Positions 45,397-54,065 of a stretch of DNA of 61,136 nucleotides are shown one piece after another. Both the position numbers and the translations under genes were made by a program. Source of the DNA: Aestuariivita boseongensis (lineage in GTDB: Bacteria > Pseudomonadota > Alphaproteobacteria > Rhodobacterales > Rhodobacteraceae); the NCBI RefSeq assembly GCF_001262635.1, contig NZ_JXYH01000020.1:1-61136 (forward strand). Direction: 5' to 3'. How positions within the stretch are numbered: position 1 is the first letter of the stretch; the number at the start of each line of letters is the position of its first letter. The notes beneath the pieces are model-generated. The model made no database searches and had not been told where the DNA came from. It worked only from the letters and a program-made list of their open reading frames with translations.

Positions 45397-46326
45397 TCAG
45401 TTGAGTGGTGGCAGGATCGCTTCGATCCGGTCGCGCAGATGGGCGTGCTGCGTGGGAAGTTTAAGGGCCTGACCCAGGTTCGCGGTGTCTTCGTCGCGGT
45501 CAAAGCCGGGTTCATTGGTGGCGATCTCGAACAGGATCCCGCCGGGGGTGCGGAAATAGATCGCCCAGAAGTAATCCCGGTCGATCACCGGGGTGACCTG
45601 GTATCCGGTGTCCATCAGCTGTTTGCGCACCTCAAGCTGGGCTGCACGGTCTTCCACGGCAAAGGCGATGTGGTGGACCGATCCCGCGCCCTGCCGAGCC
45701 ATGGGGGCAGAGGGCATCTGGTGCAGGTCGATGCGGTCTGCGCCATTGCCGCCGGGCAGCACCATGCGTGTCATGTCGCCCTGGCGGTCGGCGACCTCAT
45801 AACCCATGAAGCGCAGCAGCTCTTCGCTGGCGGCGCTGTCCTGCACGCGGAAGCGGGCGCCGTGAAAACCTTTGATCCCGGCCTCTTCCGGGACATCGGT
45901 GCCGGTCCAGGGGGCGCGGGTATCGTCTGCAACCTCAACCAGGGAGAAGCCGTCGCCATCGGGGCCGGCAAAGCGCAGGCGGGTTTCACCAAAAACGGTT
46001 TCGCGGCCAAGGCCCTTCACGCCCTGATCTGCAAGCCGGGTTTCCCAATAGCCGATCGTGCCCGGGGCCACGGCGAATTCGGTATCGCCGACCTCGCCCG
46101 CGCCGGGTTTGCCGGGGGCCATATGGGGGAAGGGGAAATAGGTCATCACCGAGCCGGGCGTGCCGACCTCATCCCCGTAATAGAGGTGATAGACGTCCGG
46201 CGCGTCGAAATTCACCGTTTTCTTGACCCGGCGCAGGCCTAGGGTCTGGGTGAAAAAGTCGTTGTTTTCCTGTGCATTGCCCGCCATTGAGGTGACGTGA
46301 TGCAGGCCTTTGATCTGGGTGATCAT
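45397..46326 (-). CDS. MhqO-like ring-cleaving dioxygenase (VOC/glyoxalase superfamily)
   Basis: 309 residues from the ATG at 46326 (MITQIKGLHHVTSMAGNAQEN) after AAAGGA. Two VOC modules are present: an N-terminal one (GLHHVTSMA, FSLVEVADD) and a second (VHHIAFAVEDR, ILFEIATNEPGF). Metal ligands His and Glu are present in HHVT, HHIAF and FEIA. The family includes hydroquinone and catechol dioxygenases such as MhqO. It diverges from a LysR gene across about 105 bases, which probably controls it. Confidence 0.86.
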   Translation of the reverse strand: MITQIKGLHHVTSMAGNAQENNDFFTQTLGLRRVKKTVNFDAPDVYHLYYGDEVGTPGSVMTYFPFPHMAPGKPGAGEVGDTEFAVAPGTIGYWETRLADQGVKGLGRETVFGETRLRFAGPDGDGFSLVEVADDTRAPWTGTDVPEEAGIKGFHGARFRVQDSAASEELLRFMGYEVADRQGDMTRMVLPGGNGADRIDLHQMPSAPMARQGAGSVHHIAFAVEDRAAQLEVRKQLMDTGYQVTPVIDRDYFWAIYFRTPGGILFEIATNEPGFDRDEDTANLGQALKLPTQHAHLRDRIEAILPPLN

Positions 46327-46431
46327 GCTGACATCCTTTTGCTGATCTGTTCGCTTGCATCGGATATGGCGCAGGTGCGCCGTTTCGTGTAGTGGGATAA
46401 TGTTCAATTCAATATTGCGGAAAACGTAATA

Positions 46432-47328
46432 ATGCGCGACCTCCATGCCCTGCGCCTGTTTCTGTCAGTGGCCCGCGATGCCAGCTTTGCCGAAGCCGCG
46501 CGGCGGATGGGCACGACGCCGGCTTCGGTCACGCGCGCCATCGCGGCGCTGGAGGAGGAGTTGGGCACCCAGCTGTTCGTGCGGACCACCCGCAAGGTGT
46601 CGCTGACGTCAGAAGGGGCCGCCTTTGCCGCGCGCATCGGCCATCTGGTGACTGATCTGGACGAGGCGATGGACAGTCTGCGCCACCGGGATGCCACGGC
46701 ACATGGGGATCTGCGCCTGTCGGTGCCGGTGTCCTTCGGGTTGCGGGTTCTGCCCGATATTCTCCAGCGGTTCCGGCTGAGCCATCCGCAGGTGCGGCTG
46801 AGCGTGGATATGACAGACCGGTTTGTCGATATTCTGGATGGCAGTGTGGATCTGGCGGTGCGCATTTCGGGCCCGCCCGAGGATCGGTCGACCATCTGGC
46901 GCAAGATCTGCGGGGTGGAGCGGCTTCTGGTCGGTGCGCCAGAGGTGCCGGAGGCCGCCATCCGAAGCCCCGATGATCTGCGCGCGGAGCGTTGCCTGAG
47001 TTACGGTTCGGACCCGGCGGGGGAAAAGTGGTCGTTGAGCCATGGGCGCGAACGGCGCAGTCTGCGGGCGGGGCGTGGATTTTCCAGCAACAATGGTGAT
47101 CTGCTGGCGCAGATGGCCGAGCAGGGGGCGGGCGTCGCTTTGCTGCCCCGGTTCATCGTGGCGACCGGGCTGGAGGCGGGCCGGCTGGTGCATGTGCTGC
47201 CCGACTGGCGGCCTGATCCGCTGTGGCTGACGCTGTATTACCCGCCCTATACCAAGCTGCCGCCGCCGGTTGCGGCCTTTTCCGCCTTCTTCGAGGAAGA
47301 GATCCTGAAGGGCGGATTTTCGGCTTAG
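46432..47328 (+). CDS. LysR-family transcriptional regulator
   Basis: 298 residues. N-terminal winged helix LHALRLFLSVARDASFAEAARRMGTTPASVTRAIAALEEELGTQLFVRTTRKVSLTSEG, then a substrate-binding domain typical of the CrgA/DsdC-like group. It is divergent from the MhqO-like gene, so it likely autoregulates and controls the quinone-detoxification genes, sensing an electrophile or phenolic. The start ATG is at 46432 in an AT-rich intergenic stretch. The effector is unknown. Confidence 0.94.
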   Translation: MRDLHALRLFLSVARDASFAEAARRMGTTPASVTRAIAALEEELGTQLFVRTTRKVSLTSEGAAFAARIGHLVTDLDEAMDSLRHRDATAHGDLRLSVPVSFGLRVLPDILQRFRLSHPQVRLSVDMTDRFVDILDGSVDLAVRISGPPEDRSTIWRKICGVERLLVGAPEVPEAAIRSPDDLRAERCLSYGSDPAGEKWSLSHGRERRSLRAGRGFSSNNGDLLAQMAEQGAGVALLPRFIVATGLEAGRLVHVLPDWRPDPLWLTLYYPPYTKLPPPVAAFSAFFEEEILKGGFSA

Positions 47329-47821
47329 AAACGAAACCAAACCCTGCGGGAGATATCGCCCTTTTTGCCGATTCGCAGAATCCGGAATCGGGCAAATCCT
47401 GTGCGAAAACCTGTCCTGCTCGGGGCGGGGCGGTTGTCCCTGAGATGCGCAAAAACCGTGCTGGTTGTGCCATCTGTGCTGGATTGGCGCGGCCTTGGCA
47501 ACAATTGCCACAGATTCGCCGTGTTGTGAGCTGTTTTTGCGGATTTTCCCCTTGGTATTAACGCCAGGTCGGAAACACTGTGTTCATTGATAATTTGCGC
47601 GAAATTCTGCGCAAATCTGATAGGTTAATCATGGCGAAAACGTGGCCGAGATGGGGCACACGCGCCAGCCGCTTTCTGACGGGGATGGATGTTCAGAGGC
47701 GGTGTAAGTGGTTCCGGCAATCTGCTGTGCCGGGTGTTTTTTGGAATAGGTCTGCCGTTTCGCGCGTATGCGTGGATCCCGAATGTATCGGCCTGGCTGA
47801 AGACCATTGCTGTGGGGGGCA
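47329..47821. other. non-coding region upstream of the exopolysaccharide locus
   Basis: About 490 bases with no convincing gene. Frames starting near 47580 or 47631 lack homology signs and good ribosome sites. The middle is AT-richer than the surroundings (47530-47640) and contains an 8-8-8 inverted repeat, so it likely holds the promoter and a regulator site for the sugar transferase gene. A long 5' leader is possible. Confidence 0.5.
47593..47616. promoter_or_regulatory. inverted repeat operator candidate upstream of exopolysaccharide genes
   Basis: ATTTGCGC (47593-47600) and GCGCAAAT (47609-47616) are perfectly complementary 8-base arms around an 8-base spacer. The size and spacing fit a dimeric regulator site about 200 bases before the sugar transferase start. 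No regulator is identified. Confidence 0.5.
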
Positions 47822-48568
<747 letters not shown>

Positions 48569-48681
48569 GGTGGGGTATGGCCCCGGATGAGTGAGAGTTG
48601 ACGAGTGATGGCCGGACGTGCCCGATGACCCGAAGGGGCAGGGCAGGACAGGCCGGTAAGACAGAAAGGGAGGCGCGGGAG

Positions 48682-49794
48682 ATGAAAGATTCCTATGTGC
48701 TTCGACCCGAGATGAAGACCGACAAGAGCTTGGACAGCGATACCGATTGGGTTGTGATCCGGCGCCGCAAAGCGCCGGGTATGGCTGTTGAGGAAGCGAC
48801 TGCGCCGGAACCCGTCACGAATTTGCCCGAACCGGCAGAAGACATCAGCCGCGGGGCGGAGCCGAAGCTTCGTGGGCAAGACGCGCTGGCCTCCGACAGT
48901 GTTGAAGAGACGACAGTTGAAGCGGATGACACCGTTTTCGACGTTCCGGCCGAGGGTGCTTTTGCCGCGCAGGGCGTGCAGGAGCCCTCGGAACCGCGCG
49001 CGCCCTTTGCCCTGGGCGCTGACCACGCGGTCCCTGCCGAAGACGAGTTGTTGATGGACATGTATTCCCCGCAAGAGCTGTGGGCCATGCTGCCTCGCAT
49101 CCAGTTGGGCGCGCGTTTGGATGGCCGGCCCGCGCGGGGCGGATTGCCGTCGCTGATCGAATATTTCCGGGCCGATCCCATTGCCAAGGGGTTTGACCTG
49201 CTGCGCACCCGTCTGGTGCGGACGATCCGCGCCTATGGCTGGCGCCAGATCGCGATTGTCTCGCCCACGCCCGGCTGCGGCACCACCTTCACGGCGGTGA
49301 ACCTGGCGCTGAGCCTGTCGCGCGTGCCGGGCAGCCGGACGATCCTGATGGACATGAACCAGCGCAGCCCCGGCGTGGCCGAGGCGCTTGGCGTGCGCCA
49401 TCCGCACCAGTTGGATGCGTTCCTGTCAGGCAAATCCGAGCTGGACGAATACCTGGTGCGCCCGGGTGAAACCCTGGCCGTGGGGCTGTCGGATGCGCCC
49501 AATCCGCTGGCCTCGGAGATGCTGTATGATCCGCTGACCGGCGTGGTTCTGGACGAGATGATCGACGCGCTGGACCCGGATCTGGTGATCTATGACCTGC
49601 CGCCGATGCTGTCCCATGACGATCTGGCGGCGTTTCTGCCGCAGGTGGATGGCGTGTTGCTGGTCGCCGATGGCACCCAGACGCTGCCTGAACATATCTC
49701 GGCCTGTGAGCGTATCCTTGAGGGGCAGACCCAGCTTCTGGGTGTCGTCCTGAACCGGGGGCGCGCGGAAGGGAACGCGGATCTGATCGTCTGA
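48682..49794 (+). CDS. CpsD/CapB-like exopolysaccharide ATPase with degenerate Walker A
   Basis: 370 residues from the ATG at 48682, preceded by GGGAGG and GGGAG. The first 150 residues are acidic and low-complexity. The BY-kinase-like ATPase domain has IAIVSPTPGCGTTFTAVNLALSL where the Walker A lysine is replaced by Thr201. Walker A' ILMDMN and Walker B LVIYDLPPM are intact. The C-terminus (RAEGNADLIV) has no tyrosine cluster, so classical tyrosine autophosphorylation is unlikely. It probably pairs with the Wzz-like protein encoded next to control chain length. Confidence 0.85.
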   Translation: MKDSYVLRPEMKTDKSLDSDTDWVVIRRRKAPGMAVEEATAPEPVTNLPEPAEDISRGAEPKLRGQDALASDSVEETTVEADDTVFDVPAEGAFAAQGVQEPSEPRAPFALGADHAVPAEDELLMDMYSPQELWAMLPRIQLGARLDGRPARGGLPSLIEYFRADPIAKGFDLLRTRLVRTIRAYGWRQIAIVSPTPGCGTTFTAVNLALSLSRVPGSRTILMDMNQRSPGVAEALGVRHPHQLDAFLSGKSELDEYLVRPGETLAVGLSDAPNPLASEMLYDPLTGVVLDEMIDALDPDLVIYDLPPMLSHDDLAAFLPQVDGVLLVADGTQTLPEHISACERILEGQTQLLGVVLNRGRAEGNADLIV

Positions 49795-49937
49795 TCCTTG
49801 CCGATATGGCGCCATGGGAAATTTCGCATTTGTCATAGTTTCGCCCGTTTGTTCTGATAGTTATGCGCGTAATGCCCTGCGACAAATGCGGGGGTTCGAG
49901 CAGTCAGAGCGCCGAAAACGGCGATTGGGATAGGCAA

Positions 49938-51248
49938 ATGGGGCCGATTTACACTCTGGAAGATGTGATCGACATGCTGCGCCGTCGCGCCATGCTGGTC
50001 TTTGCCGTCACCGTATTGGGTGCGCTGGCTGCGGTCTTTCTGGCGCTGTCGACCCCGCATGAATACCAGGCGGTCGAGGTCATTCAGGTGGAACGCCCGC
50101 TGATTGCCGACGAGATGGCGCCGTCGATTGTCGAGGGGTCCTCGGGGCGGCGGCTGCAAAGCGTGCAGCATCAGATGACCTCGCGCGGCACGCTTCTGGA
50201 TATCATCGAACACTACGGGATCTATGACGATCTGCCTGCCATGAGCCTGGCCGAAAAGGCGCAGGCACTGCGTGAAGCGATCCGGCTGGAGGGGGTGGCG
50301 GCGGCACGCGACGGGACGCTGGACGATGGCGAGCTGTCGGCGCTGACCATCGTGGTGCGTCTGGGCGATCCGCGTCAGGCCCAGCAGGTTGCACGGGAGA
50401 TTTCGCAGCGCACGGTCGAGCTTTATGCCGCGCGGCGCATCGACGAGGCGACGACCACGCTGCAGTTTTTCTCCAATCAGGAGGAGCAGCTGTTCGGTCA
50501 GCTGCAGGCGCTGGAGGATGAAATCGCCGAGTATCGCGCGGGCCAGCAGATCAGCCTGCCGGGATCGGTGGAATTCACACGCACGCAGATTGCCGCGCTG
50601 AGCACAGCCCTTCTGGATATCGAGCGCGAGATGATCGGCGTGCAGCGTCAGCTGGACCAGATCGACACCGAAGAACGCCGTCAGGTGACGGTGGAGCGGG
50701 AGGTGCGTGCGCTGGAGGCCGAGCTTTTGAACCTGCGCGAACAGCGCGCGCTTTTGGAGGCGCGCCAGTCTGCGCTGACCGCGTCGCTTGAAACCTCGCC
50801 CGAGGTGGAGCGGCGTCTGGGCGATTACGAGCGCGAATTGGCGCAGCTTCGGGAACAGTTCGACGTGGTGTCGACCCGGAAGGCCGAGGCCGAGGTGGCC
50901 CTGCGGCTGGAGACCGAGCGGAAATCGGAACGTCTGGTCATTCTGGAGCAGGCCGATATCCCCGAACATCCCGTTACGCCCAGCCGCAAGCGGACGGTCA
51001 TTCTGGGCACCGGCGCGGCGATGATCCTGGGTGTGGTTCTGGCCTTCCTTCTTGAGCTGCGCCATCCGGTGATCCGCACGGCCCAGCAGATGGAGCGCGA
51101 GATTGGCATCACACCCGTGATCACCCTGCCCAATGTGGCCGTCAGCCGTCGCAAACCCGGACGGCTTGCGCGGTTGCGCGCCTGGTTCAACGGGCAGGTG
51201 CCGGTGACGACGCAATCGGAAAAGCCGCGCAAGATGCGCCAATCCTAG
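49938..51248 (+). CDS. Wzz-type polysaccharide copolymerase (chain-length determinant)
   Basis: 436 residues from the ATG at 49938 (MGPIYTLEDVIDMLRRR); an ATG at 49863 would add 25 residues. Two transmembrane helices (VFAVTVLGALAAVFLAL and VILGTGAAMILGVVLAFLL) enclose a periplasmic domain rich in coiled coil (about residues 150-350). The proline-rich segment PEHPVTPSRKRT precedes the second helix as in Wzz proteins. It resides in the inner membrane and regulates polymer length together with the CpsD-like ATPase. Confidence 0.9.
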   Translation: MGPIYTLEDVIDMLRRRAMLVFAVTVLGALAAVFLALSTPHEYQAVEVIQVERPLIADEMAPSIVEGSSGRRLQSVQHQMTSRGTLLDIIEHYGIYDDLPAMSLAEKAQALREAIRLEGVAAARDGTLDDGELSALTIVVRLGDPRQAQQVAREISQRTVELYAARRIDEATTTLQFFSNQEEQLFGQLQALEDEIAEYRAGQQISLPGSVEFTRTQIAALSTALLDIEREMIGVQRQLDQIDTEERRQVTVEREVRALEAELLNLREQRALLEARQSALTASLETSPEVERRLGDYERELAQLREQFDVVSTRKAEAEVALRLETERKSERLVILEQADIPEHPVTPSRKRTVILGTGAAMILGVVLAFLLELRHPVIRTAQQMEREIGITPVITLPNVAVSRRKPGRLARLRAWFNGQVPVTTQSEKPRKMRQS

Positions 51249-51257
51249 CGCTGCGTC

Positions 51258-52616
51258 TTACGCGCCGATCATGGGGCGGATCGCGTCGAAATTCATCCAG
51301 ATCGCGGCGGCGCTGAGGACCAGAACCACGCCGAACCACAGCAGATCATGGCGCGGATCCCAGACATGGTGGCTGCGCGCCAGCCAGATCAGCACCGGAT
51401 GGGCGCAGATCAGCGCAAGGCCAAAGCCCACGATTGCGCCCACCAGCCCGAAGGTTGTGACACCGATCAGCAGGAAGCCCACCTGCAGCGTTGCGCGGGT
51501 GGCGTTGAAGACGAAATACTGGCGTGAATCCCCTGCGGCCAGCGCGGCGTTGTCATAGGTCACGCCGACGGCTTGGATCATCTTCACCGCTGCGATCAGC
51601 GTCACGATCCCGCCCGCAAGCAGATACCGGTCGTCATAGAGCTGCCCGACAAGCCACGGCCCGCCAAAGGCGAGCAGCGCCAGCATCGTCACAAGGCCGC
51701 TGGTGGCGACATGGCGCATGCGGGCCAGTTTGCGGAAGTTCTCGGGGCTTTCGCGGGGCGGGCGCTCGCGATAAATCGGGATCAGCATCCGGTGCGCCAG
51801 CGTGATACCCAGCGCGATGGGGAAGCTCGCCAGGAAATAGCCGATATTGTAGATGCCCAGCAAATCCAGATGCAGGTATTTGCCCAGCACCGCCTTGTCG
51901 CCCTGCGTGGTGAAGAAGAAAAACGCGGTGGACAGGAAGATCCATTTGCCGAAACCGAAAAGCTCGGTCACCGCGCTGCGGTCCCAGCGCAGGCGGTTGT
52001 GTTCTCCGGGCAGGAAGGCGTGGTTCAGGATCAAAAGCACAAGCGCCTGGATCACGGTGCCCAGAACCAGCGCAAAGACCGAACGCGTGGCCCAGGCCAG
52101 CGCGATCATCACTGCCAGACCGATGACCTGGGATGTCAGGTCCAGCGCGGTCACACGGCCGACCGCCAGGTGGCGCTGCGCGGTGGCGACACGGGTGGGT
52201 TGCAGGCCCAGGATCAGCAGCGACAAGCCTGCCACGGGCAGGTAGCTGGCCAGCAGCGGTTCGTCATAGAAATCCGCGATGGGCCCCGCCAGGACCCAGG
52301 TCAGCGCAAAAAGCACCACGCCCCGGATGATCTGCAGCGTCCAGGCCGTGTTCAGAAAATCCGGATCGTCGCCGCGCTTGGATTGGGAGATGGCCGGGAA
52401 GATCCCCAGATCCGAGAACAGCGCAAGTCCGATCGTCACCATTGTGACCAGCGCCATCAGTCCGAACGCTTCGGGAAAGAGGATCCTCGTCAGGATCAGG
52501 TTCGACGCCAGCCGCAGCGCCTGACCGGCCCCGTAGCCCACGGTGATCCACGAGGCGGATCGCAGGATGCGCGCCATCAGCCCCGAGCCGTGGATATACT
52601 CTGCCAAGCGTGCCAT
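51258..52616 (-). CDS. oligosaccharide flippase (Wzx/MOP family)
   Basis: 452 residues from the ATG at 52616 (MARLAEYIHGSGLMARILR) after GGGGA. About 12-14 transmembrane helices are visible, with SASWITVGYGAGQALRLASNLILTRILFPEAFGL at the start, the polysaccharide-biosynthesis MOP signature. It flips lipid-linked repeat units across the inner membrane. It is convergent with the Wzz gene (stops 9 bases apart) and divergent from the glycosyltransferase gene. Confidence 0.93.
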   Translation of the reverse strand: MARLAEYIHGSGLMARILRSASWITVGYGAGQALRLASNLILTRILFPEAFGLMALVTMVTIGLALFSDLGIFPAISQSKRGDDPDFLNTAWTLQIIRGVVLFALTWVLAGPIADFYDEPLLASYLPVAGLSLLILGLQPTRVATAQRHLAVGRVTALDLTSQVIGLAVMIALAWATRSVFALVLGTVIQALVLLILNHAFLPGEHNRLRWDRSAVTELFGFGKWIFLSTAFFFFTTQGDKAVLGKYLHLDLLGIYNIGYFLASFPIALGITLAHRMLIPIYRERPPRESPENFRKLARMRHVATSGLVTMLALLAFGGPWLVGQLYDDRYLLAGGIVTLIAAVKMIQAVGVTYDNAALAAGDSRQYFVFNATRATLQVGFLLIGVTTFGLVGAIVGFGLALICAHPVLIWLARSHHVWDPRHDLLWFGVVLVLSAAAIWMNFDAIRPMIGA

Positions 52617-52853
52617 CTGTCCCCGACCGCTGTTCTTGCCTGCGACGCTAGGCCTGCCATGAACCGGCGTCAATCAAGGGTGAAACCGGTGCGGCGGCTT
52701 GTGTCATTCTTGTCGGATTTCCCAGGAAAATCGCGGGTTTGGCGAAACAGTGCCGCGGGCTTTGGCGGATTGATGCTAAGGCTGGGGGCGTGTCTTTCCA
52801 GCGCCGATTTCAGTCGCTAGGAACAGGGGCGATCCACCGCGCAAGAGGCCGTT

Positions 52854-54065
52854 TTGAAGCTTGCCTATATCCTGAATACCTATCCTCAGCCCTCGCAAAG
52901 CTTTATCCGCCGCGAGCTGGCCGCGATCGAGGCGGAGGGCCATGCGGTATTGCGGCTGGCGATGCGGCGCAGCGACATGGCGCTGGTCGATCCGCTGGAC
53001 CGGGAGGAAGGCGCGCGGACCGCCTATGTTCTGGATGCAGGCGCTTTGGGTCTGTTGGGTGGGCTGCTGCGTGAAGCGCTGCGCGCGCCGCGCCGGTTCT
53101 GGGGGGCCTTGCGGCTGGCGATGGCGATGGGGCGGGTGTCGCATGTGGGGCGCATCCGTCACCTGATCTATCTGGCGGAAGCCTGCCTTGTGGCCCGCGC
53201 CCTGCGCGAGGCCGGGATTACCCATATGCACGCGCATTTCGGCACGAATTCGGCGGCTGTGGCGGCGCTGGCCCATGTGCTTGGCGGTGTGGGGTACAGT
53301 TTCACCGTGCACGGGCCAGAGGAGTTCGACAGCCCGCGCGCCCTGTCGCTGGGGACCAAGATCGAAGGATCGGCTTTCACCGTGGGGGTCAGTGAATATG
53401 GCCGCAGCCAGCTATGCCGCTGGGTTGAGGCGCACCAATGGCCCAAGGTGCAAGTGGTGCATTGCGGGATCGAGCCTGCGCGCTTTGCCGATGTGACCGA
53501 GGTTGCGGAAGGGCCTGTGCGGCTGGTGTCGATTGGCCGGTTTGCGGAACAGAAGGGGCAACTGGTGCTGATCGCCGCCATGGCGCGGCTGCGGGCTGCG
53601 GGGGTGGATGTGTCTTTGCGCCTGTTGGGCGACGGACCGCTGCGGCCCGTGTTGGAGGAGGCGATTGCGCAGGCCGGGCTGGGCGATCACGTCACGCTGA
53701 CAGGCTGGCTGGATGAAGAAGGTGTGCGGAATGAGCTTCGCGCGGCTAAGGCGCTGGTCATGCCCAGTTTTGCCGAAGGGCTGCCCATGGTGATCATGGA
53801 GGCGATGGCCAGCGCACGGCCGGTGATCGCCACCTATGTCGCGGGCATTCCCGAACTGGTGATCCCCGGCGACACCGGCTGGCTGGTGCCTGCGGGCGAC
53901 GATCAGGCGCTGGCGCAGGCGGTGGAGGAGCTGGCGCAAACTCCGGTTGAGACACTGCGCGCCATGGGTGAGGCCGGGCGCATGCGCGCGCTGGAGCGCC
54001 ACGATATCGGGGTCGAGGCGCGCAAGCTGTTGCAGCTTATGGCGCGGGCGCAAACGGGGGATTAA
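52854..54065 (+). CDS. GT4-family glycosyltransferase (WcaL-like)
   Basis: 403 residues from TTG at 52854 (M/L-K-L-A-Y-I-L-N-T-Y-P), 7 bases after AAGAGG; no ATG lies at the N-terminus. GT-B fold features: SQSFIRRELAAIEAEGH, HMHAHFGTNSAAVA, LVSIGRFAEQKGQLVLI, and the donor-binding PSFAEGLPMVIMEAMASARPVIATYVAGIPELV with EGxPxxxxEAM. It adds a sugar to the lipid-linked intermediate; the donor is unknown. Its stop overlaps that of the convergent glycoside-hydrolase-like gene within TTAA. Confidence 0.93.
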   Translation: MKLAYILNTYPQPSQSFIRRELAAIEAEGHAVLRLAMRRSDMALVDPLDREEGARTAYVLDAGALGLLGGLLREALRAPRRFWGALRLAMAMGRVSHVGRIRHLIYLAEACLVARALREAGITHMHAHFGTNSAAVAALAHVLGGVGYSFTVHGPEEFDSPRALSLGTKIEGSAFTVGVSEYGRSQLCRWVEAHQWPKVQVVHCGIEPARFADVTEVAEGPVRLVSIGRFAEQKGQLVLIAAMARLRAAGVDVSLRLLGDGPLRPVLEEAIAQAGLGDHVTLTGWLDEEGVRNELRAAKALVMPSFAEGLPMVIMEAMASARPVIATYVAGIPELVIPGDTGWLVPAGDDQALAQAVEELAQTPVETLRAMGEAGRMRALERHDIGVEARKLLQLMARAQTGD

